A stretch of DNA of 64,000 nucleotides from Sanyastnella coralliicola (GCF_030845195.1 NZ_CP132543.1:2001501-2065500); one strand, 5' to 3'. Shown: positions 6,022 through 15,253, counted from the stretch's first letter. The notes: generated by a model not told the origin, from the letters alone. Numbers and translations: made by a program.

Positions 6022-8400
6022 TTATCGACGCACCCTTCCGGAATATGTCATGGCCTCTCCCTTTCCGAAGCTGTAGCTAAAACCTAAGGTAAAGAATGTT
6101 CCACGCTGTGAAAAGCTGTAGAGGTAGAAGTCATCGCGATCAATAACGGTCTCACGAATTCGTGTAGCGAAAAGATCTCGCACGCTTGCGTTGATGACAC
6201 CTTTCCCCTTCCATAGCTTTTTACGTAAACCAAGATCAAGGCTCCAGGAAGCTGATTGCCTTCCTTGTACGGTGATTACGCTTGAGTTGTACTCTCCAGA
6301 CACTTCAAAATCAACGGTCTTTTGAAGCTTCATTTTCGCCGTCAACTCGCCTTCCCACTGATCTCCATTAAAATCAAAACGCTGGTCTTGGAACTCACCC
6401 CGGCGTTGGAAGAAACCATAATTGAAATCTCCCGTCAAGGTCAGCCACTTCATTGGCTCATACTTTCCGTTCAGTTCAATCCCTGTTTTATTCTCTGTTC
6501 CGATATTCAAAGGCATCGTCACATTGACGTTGTTCTCGAAGAATGAGACGCGTTCAACTACCTCGGTGGTGTAGAGATGGTATACACTTCCGTTCAATGA
6601 AACTTTTGGAAGGAGCATGATGGCCGTCAACTCATAGGAATCAGCAAACTCAGGCTGCAGATCCGGGTTTCCTTGACGAATGTTGAAGGCATTTCTGATG
6701 TTGAAGAATGGATTCAGATCCCATAAACGCGGACGGAAAATTCTTCGAGAGTATCCTGCCTGCAATGAGAATCGCTCCGTCGCTTTCCACGATGCATGGG
6801 CCGTCGGAAAGAGATTAGTGTAGTTCTGATCGTTCGCCTCTTCGGTATCAACCAGGAAGGTATTCAGGTCAGTGTTCTCTACGCGAAGTCCGAGCTTCAC
6901 ACCCCAGTTTGACTTTTCATAGGCCGCTGTTCCGTATACACCGAGCACTTTCTGATTCCATTCAAAGGTGTTCGTCAATCCGCTATCTACCACCCATACT
7001 CCATCAACGAGGTCAGAAACTTTGAATTCATTTCCTACATCATTGATTTGGTATTGAAAGCCCGTTTCAAGTGTTACCAGCTCAGACACAGGATCAGTAT
7101 AATCAAGCTTGAAGGTGTAATCAGACTGAAAGAAGTTCGATGCCGTTTGCTGAAATTCATCTTCAACTGCATTAGACAACGCGGTATTGGTGAATTCTGA
7201 TTCAAGGTCTTTTCCGAAGAAATTACCAAGTGCACTGAATTGAAGTTTGTGTTCTTTGTCGTCTTTGAACTGCTTCTCGTACTGCACATCATAACGCCAT
7301 TTCGGATTCACCGCACTTGTCACTTCTGTGCGTTCCCATGCTGGAATCGCCTCTTCCCCAATGCTGTAGAAATTGAAATCCGTTTCAGAAGGTTGATCTT
7401 CTAACTCAAGCGCGTAGTTTCCAGAAATCGTAATCGTATTGAAATCATTCAAGTAGAAGTCACTTCCAAGCAGAATATTTACAAACTGCTCGTTTCGGTA
7501 CGCCACCCCATCACTCTCAATGATCGTGCTGTCGAGCCTGTTGATATTCGTGCTCTCATTAAACCTTGGAAGTGAACGATACCCACCGCCCAATTGCGTG
7601 AACAGATTGAGTTTTTTGGTGCGGTAATTCAAACTAGCTCCAATGCTATGATTGTCTGGAATACCTGTATTAACTGAGATCGAGCCGTTAATTCCGGTCT
7701 TCTCCTCCTTCTTCAGAACGATATTTAGAATTCCAGAGGTCCCACCGGCCTCATACTTCGCAGAAGGATTGGTGATCACTTCTACCTTCTCAATCATATC
7801 TGAAGTAATGGTACCTAAAGCGTTGGCGCCGTCATCTGAAAGCACAGACGGTTTACCATCAATCAGAATTTGTACACCGCCATTTCCACGCAGCGTGATA
7901 TTCCCTTCAATATCAACGTTGACTGAGGGCACTTGATCTAGCACCTCTAATGCACCCGCTCCCGTGCTACTAATGTCTTTACCTACGTTAAACACGCGTT
8001 TATCGAGCTTGAATTCTACCGTCGATTTCTCGGCTGCTACTTCTGCTTCTTCTAGCGCTAGCGCGGAACGAGTGAGTCCTACTTCACCGAGATTATTCTC
8101 AGTAGCATTCAGACTTCGATTCTCTATCACCAGTGTTTCGTATCCAATGAATGAGATCTGAATCTTGATATCTTCAGCATTGACGCTAGCGCGGAATTGG
8201 CCACTTTCATCGGTACTGGTACCTCCAATGACTGAATCATCGGCCAATTGGAAGACCACTGTAGCGTAAGGAATCCCATCTCCAGAATCCGCATCGATCA
8301 CTTTCCCAGTGATGATTTTGGCGTCAGATTGACCCATAACAGTGCTGATGCAGCACAGGAGTGCGCCCAGAAAAAGTCCGATTCTAATGATGTAGCTCAT
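6022..8400 (-). CDS. TonB-dependent receptor, OMP_b-brl_3 type
   Basis: A 792-residue outer-membrane protein. A signal peptide ends near residue 23 (S-T-V-M-G-Q); residues about 30-115 form a carboxypeptidase-regulatory-like beta-sandwich (I-T-G-K-V-I-D, G-I-P-Y-A-T-V); the plug lies near 145-235 (Q-V-P-S-V-N-V-D, L-R-G-N-G-G-V-Q-I-L-I-D-G, K-V-E-V-I-T-N-P-S-A-K-Y) and a C-terminal barrel follows. No TonB box of SusC type and no SusD neighbour exist, so it is not a polysaccharide locus. The substrate is unknown; linkage to a thiol-rich sigma module hints at metal or metalloid but this is inference. It ends R-V-R-R rather than the usual terminal aromatic. The stop codon directly precedes the -35 box of the sigma promoter. 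Confidence 0.9.
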   Translation of the reverse strand: MSYIIRIGLFLGALLCCISTVMGQSDAKIITGKVIDADSGDGIPYATVVFQLADDSVIGGTSTDESGQFRASVNAEDIKIQISFIGYETLVIENRSLNATENNLGEVGLTRSALALEEAEVAAEKSTVEFKLDKRVFNVGKDISSTGAGALEVLDQVPSVNVDIEGNITLRGNGGVQILIDGKPSVLSDDGANALGTITSDMIEKVEVITNPSAKYEAGGTSGILNIVLKKEEKTGINGSISVNTGIPDNHSIGASLNYRTKKLNLFTQLGGGYRSLPRFNESTNINRLDSTIIESDGVAYRNEQFVNILLGSDFYLNDFNTITISGNYALELEDQPSETDFNFYSIGEEAIPAWERTEVTSAVNPKWRYDVQYEKQFKDDKEHKLQFSALGNFFGKDLESEFTNTALSNAVEDEFQQTASNFFQSDYTFKLDYTDPVSELVTLETGFQYQINDVGNEFKVSDLVDGVWVVDSGLTNTFEWNQKVLGVYGTAAYEKSNWGVKLGLRVENTDLNTFLVDTEEANDQNYTNLFPTAHASWKATERFSLQAGYSRRIFRPRLWDLNPFFNIRNAFNIRQGNPDLQPEFADSYELTAIMLLPKVSLNGSVYHLYTTEVVERVSFFENNVNVTMPLNIGTENKTGIELNGKYEPMKWLTLTGDFNYGFFQRRGEFQDQRFDFNGDQWEGELTAKMKLQKTVDFEVSGEYNSSVITVQGRQSASWSLDLGLRKKLWKGKGVINASVRDLFATRIRETVIDRDDFYLYSFSQRGTFFTLGFSYSFGKGEAMTYSGRVRR
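8056..8068 (+). repeat. 13-bp iterated motif, copy 3
   Basis: Exact copy, antisense to the TonB receptor gene, which reads S-A-L-A here. The base before it (G) breaks the usual T or A. Confidence 0.8.
8184..8196 (+). repeat. 13-bp iterated motif, copy 4
   Basis: Exact copy 128 bp from copy 3, antisense to the same gene but in a different phase: the protein reads F-R-A-S-V. Confidence 0.8.
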
Positions 8401-8513
8401 GCAAATTTGCTTGTCACTCCCTATTACAAAAACAAGCAGGCTTTGTTGCCTTGCTCGATAACGACGTTGTAAGTCAATGAAATGCGAAGGTAGATTCCGA
8501 CTTAAAACGACAC

Positions 8514-8547
8514 AAAAAAAGCCTTCCCGATCATGGGAAGGCTTTTT
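8514..8547 (-). terminator. Intrinsic terminator downstream of tRNA-Ser
   Basis: An 8-bp perfect stem (GCCTTCCC/GGGAAGGC) with a 6-nt loop, bordered by A7 and T5, so it can work in both directions. It lies 7 nt beyond the tRNA CCA end on the minus strand. Confidence 0.8.
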
Positions 8548-8554
8548 GAGCTAG

Positions 8555-8642
8555 TGGCGGAGAGTGAGGGATTCGAACCCCCGGTACCTCTCGGCACAAC
8601 GGTTTTCAAGACCGCCGCATTCGACCACTCTGCCAACTCTCC
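8555..8642 (-). tRNA. tRNA-Ser (anticodon UGA), CCA encoded
   Basis: An 88-nt class II tRNA. The 7-bp acceptor stem is GGAGAGT/ACTCTCC with discriminator G and genomically encoded CCA. The anticodon loop C-T-T-G-A-A-A-A gives UGA. The long variable arm (GTTGTGCCGAGAGGTAC) and the T-loop GTTCGAATCC are present. It decodes UCA and related serine codons. Confidence 0.97.
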
Positions 8643-8758
8643 GCGGCAAAAGTACTACTTTTTTATACTAGCATCCAAAGTTGAAGTGTGATTTTGGAGC
8701 AACATTTGCGTTGCGTAGCCTGTATGATTTGGTAATTTTATGATTCACAGATTATAGT

Positions 8759-10219
8759 ATGTCTCTGAAACCTGTATTCTTTTTTTTCCTGATGGCCATT
8801 TGCATGCAATCAAACGCTGCCATTCGAGCCACATTTGACAACAAACAGTTCTTTGTTCCAGGAGGAGGGCTCTTACTTGAGACCCATATTTCTTTCGATG
8901 GCGCTACCCTAACTTGGGCAGCTATTGATAGCACTTCCGCAAAGGCGACCATTGAATCGACGATCATCATCTCAAAAAATGATGAAGTGGTTGATTTTCG
9001 TAAAACGGTAGTATCCTCTTCCGCGCAAGCGACAGGGAGCTACGCAGACTTCATAGACTTGCAGCGCTTCTTACTCGATCCAGGATCATATACCATCGAC
9101 GTAGAGCTCACTGATGTGAACAATCCAAGTGCGCTCCCGATCACGATGAAGAAATCCGTGAACTTGTTTTTCCGAACGGATATTCCTCAGATTTCAAGCA
9201 TCACTTTTGTTGAGGCCTACGCAAAAGCAACGACCACGAGTGAGTTGACAAAATCAGGGTTCGATATCCTGCCGTTAGTTTCAGACTTCTTCCCTCCTAC
9301 GGCGAAGCAGTTGGTATTCTACGCTGAGGCCTATAACTCAGACAAGTACTTCACCAACGACGACAAATACCTGATCACGTATGCGTTGTGGAATGAGGGG
9401 CAGGCAGTAGAAAGCACGCGCAAGTATTTGCGCAAAGATGTCGCGACCGTAACTCCTCTTCTTGAACGCATTGACCTTGACGGACTTCCTGAGGGAGATT
9501 ACCGCTTGGTGATTGAAGTGCGCACAAGAGATAATGAAGAGGTGGCTTCACAAGCGATTGGTTTCTTCAAGGCAGGGCAACCTGTCTCAAGCTTTACTGA
9601 CGTTGAGAGTGATTATATGACGGAGCCTGGAATGGCCTTCAATAACCCTGACAGCATGCGTATGTATGTTGACTGCATCTACCCTATCGCTGGGAACATT
9701 GAAAGAGGTACTATCACCAACCTTGTGAAAACGGGCACAACCGACGTACAACGCGCCTACTTTGAGAACTTCTGGATGAGCTATGCTCCACAAGACCCGA
9801 TGGGTGAATGGAAAAAGTACATCCGTCAAGTTTGGCATGTGAATGCAGAGTATACAACACCTGTAATGCCGGGCTACCGCACTGACCGCGGACGTGTTTG
9901 GCTGCAATACGGGAAGCCGAACACCATCGTTATGCGTCATAACGAGACGGAGGTATTCCCTTATGAAATTTGGCACTACTACAAGATTGGTCGATTCAAC
10001 GACAAGCGATTCTTGTTCTACTCACGTGCCGTGTCTAATTACGATTTCGACCTTTTACATTCTGATATGCTTGGGGAAACGAAGAATGAAGATTGGCGTT
10101 CTGTCATGAGAACAAAAAATAACGATCTTCGCCCGACGGATACGCAGCTCAACTCAACCAATCAACGAGACACATACTCGTTTGATGAGCTGGAGGATCT
10201 GTTCTTCAACCCGAGATAG
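8759..10219 (+). CDS. GWxTD domain-containing protein
   Basis: A 486-residue exported protein. A signal peptide (F-F-F-F-L-M-A-I-C, cleavage near S-N-A) precedes beta-sandwich-like regions. The C-terminal third is the GWxTD-associated domain common in Bacteroidota, with G-R-V-W-L-Q-Y-G-K-P-N near residue 378 and E-I-W-H-Y near 405. Its biochemical role is not established; the family is annotated by domain only. The glycosyltransferase gene begins 4 nt after the stop codon, so the two are probably cotranscribed. Confidence 0.85.
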   Translation: MSLKPVFFFFLMAICMQSNAAIRATFDNKQFFVPGGGLLLETHISFDGATLTWAAIDSTSAKATIESTIIISKNDEVVDFRKTVVSSSAQATGSYADFIDLQRFLLDPGSYTIDVELTDVNNPSALPITMKKSVNLFFRTDIPQISSITFVEAYAKATTTSELTKSGFDILPLVSDFFPPTAKQLVFYAEAYNSDKYFTNDDKYLITYALWNEGQAVESTRKYLRKDVATVTPLLERIDLDGLPEGDYRLVIEVRTRDNEEVASQAIGFFKAGQPVSSFTDVESDYMTEPGMAFNNPDSMRMYVDCIYPIAGNIERGTITNLVKTGTTDVQRAYFENFWMSYAPQDPMGEWKKYIRQVWHVNAEYTTPVMPGYRTDRGRVWLQYGKPNTIVMRHNETEVFPYEIWHYYKIGRFNDKRFLFYSRAVSNYDFDLLHSDMLGETKNEDWRSVMRTKNNDLRPTDTQLNSTNQRDTYSFDELEDLFFNPR

Positions 10220-10223
10220 ACGA

Positions 10224-11258
10224 GTGCAGAAAATAGCGGTAGCAATACTTAATTGGAACGGAAGGCATTATCTAGAGAAGTTCCTTCCTTCGGTGGTGCA
10301 ACACAGCCGCGATCATGCTGAGGTCTGGATCATAGACAATGGGTCTACAGACGATTCGCTCGAATTACTTCGCACTCAATTTCCAGAGGTTAAAATTCAC
10401 GAGAACAAGAAGAACTATGGCTTTGCTCAGGGTTACAACGAAGGCCTGAAGCATATTCAAGCCGATATCTATGTTCTGCTGAATAGCGACGTCGAAGTGA
10501 CTGCTAATTGGATTCCGCCAGTAGTGGAATACATGGAGAGTTCAGACCTGACAGCGTGTCAACCGAAAATCCTGGATTACAATAAAAAGGAATGGTTTGA
10601 GCACGCGGGAGCAACCGGTGGATTCATCGATAAATATGGCTTCGTATTTTGCGCAGGTCGCATCTTTGATGGATTCGAGAAAGACGAAGGTCAGTACGAC
10701 GAAAACAAAGAGGTCTTTTGGGCCAGCGGAGCAAGCCTGTTCATACGAGCTGAAAAATACCACCTCGTGGGCGGACTGGATGAAGACTTCTTCGCTCACA
10801 TGGAGGAAATTGATCTATGCTGGCGTCTGAAGAACCGAGGCTACAAGATTGGAGCTTGCGGCAAGAGTGTAGTCTATCACGTTGGAGGTGGGACCTTAGA
10901 TAAGCTAAATCCATTCAAGACCTTCTTGAATTTCAGAAACAACCTCTTCATCCTCGTTAAGAATTACCACTACGGCTCCTTATTCATGCTCATCATGAAG
11001 CGATTGGTGCTTGATGGTATAGCAGGCATGCGTTTCCTTACAGAAGGAAAACTGAGCTACACCTTAGCTGTGTTGAAAGCTCATGGTTCTTTCTACGCCC
11101 ATCTTGGTGGAATGCGCAAAAAGCGAAAAGACATCCGTTCACGTATCACTGAACCGAACCGCGTTGGATGGTACGAAAGCAGCATCATTGTCGACTACTA
11201 TTTCAAGAAGAAAGCCCACTTCACTGAGCTCGATCGGACTGATTTCCCACACTCATAA
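10224..11258 (+). CDS. Family 2 glycosyltransferase
   Basis: A 344-residue GT-A fold enzyme transferring a sugar from a nucleotide donor. The N-terminal I-L-N-W-N-G and D-N-G-S-T-D-D-S segments bind the nucleotide; L-N-S-D-V-E is the metal-binding DxD-like site; W-A-S-G-A-S-L-F-I-R and F-F-A-H-M-E-E-I-D-L-C-W-R are typical acceptor and catalytic segments of rhamnosyl-type GT2s. I chose GTG 10224 (M-Q-K-I-A-V-A-I-L-N-W-N-G), 4 nt after the preceding stop, over the ATG at 10182 that overlaps the upstream gene. It probably acts on a cell-surface glycan at the inner membrane; the acceptor is unknown. Confidence 0.9.
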   Translation: MQKIAVAILNWNGRHYLEKFLPSVVQHSRDHAEVWIIDNGSTDDSLELLRTQFPEVKIHENKKNYGFAQGYNEGLKHIQADIYVLLNSDVEVTANWIPPVVEYMESSDLTACQPKILDYNKKEWFEHAGATGGFIDKYGFVFCAGRIFDGFEKDEGQYDENKEVFWASGASLFIRAEKYHLVGGLDEDFFAHMEEIDLCWRLKNRGYKIGACGKSVVYHVGGGTLDKLNPFKTFLNFRNNLFILVKNYHYGSLFMLIMKRLVLDGIAGMRFLTEGKLSYTLAVLKAHGSFYAHLGGMRKKRKDIRSRITEPNRVGWYESSIIVDYYFKKKAHFTELDRTDFPHS

Positions 11259-11335
11259 AGTTTAGACCGACGAGCGTAAAACGCTTGTAAAACCGAAGGT
11301 TCGAGCACATATCTTGCCTGCAAATCAGACCGAGA

Positions 11336-13219
11336 ATGCAGGCGCCAATGCTCCTTCCAGCTTGTTCTTTCGTACTGGGAATTGTTCTCAGTAATTTTCT
11401 TGAGCGTGGCTTCTGGTGGATGTTGGTTGTTCTTTTTATCGCGTCTTTCCTGATACTGCATCGTATCGGAAGGTCAACCTCAAGAAAACAAGCACTGCGA
11501 AGTAGTACAGCCTGCGTTCTCTTTCTTTCCCTAGGTGGCGCTTCCACTTCCGTGAAACAGCACAAAACTATACCAGAAGAGGAAATAGAGACGTGCCTCG
11601 TGATTGAATCTTTCAGGCAATCAACGTCCTCTTGGCGTGCCCAAGCTCGATGTGTTTGGGACAGCGAACCGATCAGACTTCAACTTATTCATTTTAGAAA
11701 TATTGACGAGGCATTGACTCCTGGCGATTCGCTTTGGGTTCGTGGGGTAATTTCGCCCTTCCCTGGCCCAGCCTACCCCCACGCCTTTGATCCCAGGGCG
11801 TTCTACCTCTCCAAAGATGTCTTAGCCCAATTGAAGGTTGACTCATTCAACGCCGTCTACCGGGCACCTATCCGTCTGCGAGCGACGTTGCAAGCATGGT
11901 TTCAGGATGAACTCATACAAGATGATCATGAAGAAGGAGCATTACTCTATGCCATGGTCACTGGCGATAAGCAATTACTCTCTTCATCTATTAAAGAGAA
12001 CTTTTCAAAATCAGGCACGATGCATTTGCTCGCCGTCAGTGGACTACATATCGGACTCATTGCTGCTTTGCCTTTGTACTTTCTGAAAAGGGCACGGAAA
12101 AAGAGCGTTCGAATCATATGGATCACGATCACTTTGATCATCACATCTGTCTTCTGTTGGTTCACTGGCACCTCTCCCTCAGCGCTAAGAGCAACGGGTA
12201 TGGTGGTGATTCTATGTGCTGCCTTAGGGCTGAGAAAAAAAGGGAACAGCCTAAACACCTTAGCAACAGTAGGACTCTTCATGATTGCCGCACAGCCCTC
12301 AGTAATCTTCAAGCTCGGATTTCAGCTGAGCTTCGCTGCCGTGGCTGGGATCGTACTCTGGCAAACACATTTCAGGTCATTCTTTCTCCGTTGTCGATTG
12401 CCTCGCAAGGTTGCGAGCGCATTGGGGACGAGCGTAGCTGCACAATTGAGTACGAGTGGCCTATCTATATTCTACTTCCGAATGTTTCCTGTCTACTTCT
12501 TGATAGCGAACTTCATCATGGTACCACTAGCCACTGTTACGATGTACGTGCTGTTGTTATCACTATCGATGAAGGCGCTTGGTATTCCTTCAAGTTGGAT
12601 AGATCAACTCATGTATTGGCTTAGTACATGTATGATTAATGTATCTGCCTTTATCGCTGATCTGCCGGGAGCGGTGATCAATGGCATTCAATCTTCTGGA
12701 TTGGAGATTGTCCTTGCGACCTTCTTTGCCATTCTCATCTTCACGATAAAAAGACGATGGATCCTCAAGGGCGCTTTGATGGCCAGTGTTCTCTTTTTGT
12801 ACCTGATACGACAAGATCCTAGACCGCAAGTTTTATTCTTCGGTGGGGCTGCAAAGGGCGATATAGCACTTACGATCAATGACCATTCATATTACCTACA
12901 AACCAAATGGGGCAAAGAAACTTGGGCAACGCGTGATTGGCGTGAACTCAATGACGCCGATTGGATTGATCTTCGAAAAGACACCCTCGTGAAATCGAAT
13001 GGATGCTTGTTCCATCGAGCAGACGGGGTATGTTCTGTCAATGGTCTATTTGTAGCTATTGGAAACAAAAAGATCGCATCATCACTGATAATCAGCGGAG
13101 ATACGATCACTTACGAGCAAACCCGATGGTCGCTCTATGATGGTCCGTTGTTGTTGCGGCTTAACTCAAATAGATCAATTGGCGAACGTTTCTATCAACA
13201 TAGGCCTCCCATTCCATAA
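11336..13219 (+). CDS. comEC: ComEC/Rec2 family DNA-uptake channel
   Basis: A 627-residue polytopic inner-membrane protein. The N-terminal DUF4131-type region has two membrane helices and a soluble OB-like part. The competence domain follows with the diagnostic H-L-L-A-V-S-G-L-H-I-G-L near residue 225 and seven to nine helices to about residue 480. ComEC forms the channel that passes single-stranded DNA into the cytoplasm during natural transformation. The C-terminal 120 residues (F-F-G-G-A-A-K-G-D onward) do not show the HxHxDH site of the metallo-beta-lactamase domain of full-length ComEC. The 3' end overlaps the convergent gene at 13161 by 59 nt. The presence of an iterated 13-mer in this genome makes an uptake role worth testing. 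Confidence 0.88.
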   Translation: MQAPMLLPACSFVLGIVLSNFLERGFWWMLVVLFIASFLILHRIGRSTSRKQALRSSTACVLFLSLGGASTSVKQHKTIPEEEIETCLVIESFRQSTSSWRAQARCVWDSEPIRLQLIHFRNIDEALTPGDSLWVRGVISPFPGPAYPHAFDPRAFYLSKDVLAQLKVDSFNAVYRAPIRLRATLQAWFQDELIQDDHEEGALLYAMVTGDKQLLSSSIKENFSKSGTMHLLAVSGLHIGLIAALPLYFLKRARKKSVRIIWITITLIITSVFCWFTGTSPSALRATGMVVILCAALGLRKKGNSLNTLATVGLFMIAAQPSVIFKLGFQLSFAAVAGIVLWQTHFRSFFLRCRLPRKVASALGTSVAAQLSTSGLSIFYFRMFPVYFLIANFIMVPLATVTMYVLLLSLSMKALGIPSSWIDQLMYWLSTCMINVSAFIADLPGAVINGIQSSGLEIVLATFFAILIFTIKRRWILKGALMASVLFLYLIRQDPRPQVLFFGGAAKGDIALTINDHSYYLQTKWGKETWATRDWRELNDADWIDLRKDTLVKSNGCLFHRADGVCSVNGLFVAIGNKKIASSLIISGDTITYEQTRWSLYDGPLLLRLNSNRSIGERFYQHRPPIP

Positions 13220-13427
13220 CATCGCGCAATGGCAAAATGGCGTCTACTCCATTATTGTTCTTGGAATATCTGGCTTCGACAAAGAAATTGTCAATGCTGA
13301 AGATGCAAACGATGTATTGGTTCTGGAACATGCGTTGTCCAAGACAAATACCATTGTCCCATAAATAATTCGTCTGCTCGTCGACCGGCATCTTTGTAAA
13401 CTGATCGAGTGTCATTTTTGTACTCAT
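13161..13427 (-). CDS. Small conserved-looking hypothetical protein
   Basis: An 88-residue soluble protein. The N-terminal segment M-T-L-D-Q-F-x-K-M-P-V-D-E-Q followed by Y-L-W-D-N-G, and the F-S-I-D-N-F-F-V-E-A-R-Y core with N-N-x-V-D-A-I-L, resemble a family of short uncharacterised Bacteroidota proteins that I recall by pattern only. No motif suggests a reaction. It overlaps the 3' end of comEC tail to tail by 59 nt; strong protein-like composition argues that it is real despite this. An internal Met at residue 5 is an alternative start. Confidence 0.6.
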   Translation of the reverse strand: MSTKMTLDQFTKMPVDEQTNYLWDNGICLGQRMFQNQYIVCIFSIDNFFVEARYSKNNNGVDAILPLRDVMEWEAYVDRNVRQLIYLS

Positions 13428-13501
13428 TAGGGTTAGACTTCTCCCTCTCGTTTCCCTAAACCCCGCGAGTACTTGTACGCCCTAATGGGCAAAAGGTTCC
13501 G

Positions 13502-13879
13502 CTATGCTACCATCTCCCTTGATGAAAAGAATAGCTGATCCAAAATGTGCGGTAGATTGATGTATTCTTTCCGCTTGCTAATGAGCCTCGCTGCTCCTAG
13601 CGCTTCTGCCTCCATTCGTGTGACTTCATCATCGTCAGCAGTCAGGAAGACAAATGGTGTATTGATAAAACACTTCTTCATGATCTTGAGAATATCAAAT
13701 CCTGCGAGACCTTGAAGTTGTGTATCTGACAACACCAGGTCAAACCTTGGTCGATTCAGACGGTCAAGCGCGTCTTTTCCTTCGGAAGTAACTTCCACTT
13801 CGTAACCGTAGTTTTTCAGAAACTTCTCAGTGAGGTTTGCTGTAACCGGATCGGAATCGATAACAAGGATAGTTTTCAT
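13502..13879 (-). CDS. Single-domain response regulator
   Basis: A 125-residue receiver (REC) domain without an output domain. Acidic pocket I-D-S-D (residues 6-9), phospho-acceptor Asp in V-L-S-D-T-Q-L near residue 52, conserved Thr in F-L-T-A-D-D near 82, and Lys in I-S-K-R-K near 103 are all in place. I chose ATG 13879 (M-K-T-I-L-V-I-D) over an ATG 24 nt upstream because REC domains start here. It probably relays phosphate or controls a partner protein. No histidine kinase is adjacent. Confidence 0.9.
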   Translation of the reverse strand: MKTILVIDSDPVTANLTEKFLKNYGYEVEVTSEGKDALDRLNRPRFDLVLSDTQLQGLAGFDILKIMKKCFINTPFVFLTADDDEVTRMEAEALGAARLISKRKEYINLPHILDQLFFSSREMVA

Positions 13880-13881
13880 AA

Positions 13882-13914
13882 TTGTTCTAAATCTCTGCAC
13901 CAAAACTATCTTTG
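13882..13914 (+). promoter_or_regulatory. Bacteroidota-type promoter for HMG-CoA lyase
   Basis: A perfect -7 box TATCTTTG (13907-13914) with TTG at 13882-13884, 22 nt upstream. It leaves a leader of roughly 60 nt before ATG 13984. Confidence 0.5.
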
Positions 13915-13983
13915 CTTTGTCGAACGGAGTGTAGGAGGCCTCTCTTCACACGATGTAAGACAAATCCTACATTCATAATCCCT

Positions 13984-14838
13984 ATGGAAATCAAGCTCAT
14001 AGAATGCCCTCGTGACGCCATGCAAGGAATGAAAGACTTCGTTCCTACAGCGACCAAGGCAGCTTACATTAATAGCCTACTCAAGGTGGGCTTTGACACC
14101 ATTGACTTTGGGAGCTTCGTCTCGCCTAAGGCGATTCCACAACTAAGAGACACAGCTGAAGTACTGGCGGCTTTGGATTTGAGTCATACGGAATCAAAGT
14201 TGCTAGCCATCGTTGCTAACAAGCGAGGAGCTGTTGATGCATGTGAGTTTGAGGAAATCGATTACCTAGGCTTCCCCTTCTCCATCTCAGAGACCTTTCA
14301 GCAACGAAATACAAACTCTTCCATCGAAGAATCACTGTCACGTGTTGAGGAAATTCAAGAGCTATGTACAAAGCACGGCAAAAAGGCTGTGATCTACATC
14401 TCAATGGCTTTTGGGAATCCATACGGTGAGCATTGGCATCCAGACATAGCCATTCAATGGAGTGAGCGTTTGCACAAAGATTTAGAGATCGACATTATCG
14501 CGCTCAGTGATACCATCGGTGTTTCTGCACCAGAGAATATCACCCCGATGTTCCAATCCGTCATTAAGGAACTGCCTGGAGTAGAGTTTGGCGCGCATTT
14601 GCATACGACTCCTACAACGTGGGAAGAGAAAGTTGAATCTGCTTATGACGCAGGATGTCGAAGATTCGACGGTGCTATCAAAGGCTTTGGTGGTTGTCCG
14701 ATGGCGAAAGACGAGCTCACAGGGAACATGCCAACGGAACGAATGGTGGAATGGTTTGGCACAAAAAAAATCCCTACCAGGGTGGATAGAGATCTATTTG
14801 AGTTAGCCATGAACCAATCAGCCAGTGTATTTGGCTAA
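13984..14838 (+). CDS. Hydroxymethylglutaryl-CoA lyase
   Basis: A 284-residue TIM-barrel enzyme that splits HMG-CoA into acetyl-CoA and acetoacetate, the last step of leucine breakdown. Family marks: E-C-P-R-D-A-M-Q-G near residue 7, F-D-T-I-D-F-G-S-F-V-S-P-K near 37-49, the metal-binding G-A-H-L-H-T near 204, and the catalytic-loop signature G-F-G-G-C-P-M-A near 237. The start M-E-I-K-L-I-E-C is the family norm; an in-frame ATG at 13912 would cover the promoter box. It is monocistronic, divergent from the receiver gene. Confidence 0.92.
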   Translation: MEIKLIECPRDAMQGMKDFVPTATKAAYINSLLKVGFDTIDFGSFVSPKAIPQLRDTAEVLAALDLSHTESKLLAIVANKRGAVDACEFEEIDYLGFPFSISETFQQRNTNSSIEESLSRVEEIQELCTKHGKKAVIYISMAFGNPYGEHWHPDIAIQWSERLHKDLEIDIIALSDTIGVSAPENITPMFQSVIKELPGVEFGAHLHTTPTTWEEKVESAYDAGCRRFDGAIKGFGGCPMAKDELTGNMPTERMVEWFGTKKIPTRVDRDLFELAMNQSASVFG

Positions 14839-15253
14839 TTAGTTCAGGCAATGATTAAATACTTCAAATCCGAATTTCTTTCGATATAGTTGGATCGACT
14901 CGAACTTTCGTACGTTGATCCTAATTCTGCAGCGTTTCACTTTTTCTAAAGTTTGGTCAGTAATCGTTATAACCAAATCTTACGGAAACAGCTATCAGAG
15001 GTTACAATATCAATTCAGGTAGTGAGCGAATACGAGAATTCTTTTCGAGGTTTTCTTCTTGATGAAGATGAACTCGACTTTCTCGTTCACCAGTTTTGTA
15101 CTAAAAGTCTTCATAGTAATCAGATAAGCAATTTGGTACTGCACTATTAACTAACATCAAGCCAAAACGTAAATAACTGTAGGACAGTGACTTACAAAAT
15201 TGATGTTTTCTCAATTCGGTTCAATAACGGAACTCTATTCCCATTGCGGGATA
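14839..15253 (+). other. 415-bp AT-rich intergenic region without a supported gene
   Basis: No tRNA, hairpin terminator or convincing ORF was found. Two short plus-strand open frames (TTG 14953 to 15150, and GTG 15187 onward, which overlaps the gene at 15254) lack a family pattern and start with rare codons. The sequence could hold the 3' UTR of the lyase mRNA and remnants of a lost gene. Confidence 0.4.

Noticed and set aside
11198-11565. Two minus-strand frames over the comEC 5' end
   Set aside because: They lie opposite the well-supported signal-less membrane N-terminus of ComEC and have shadow composition.
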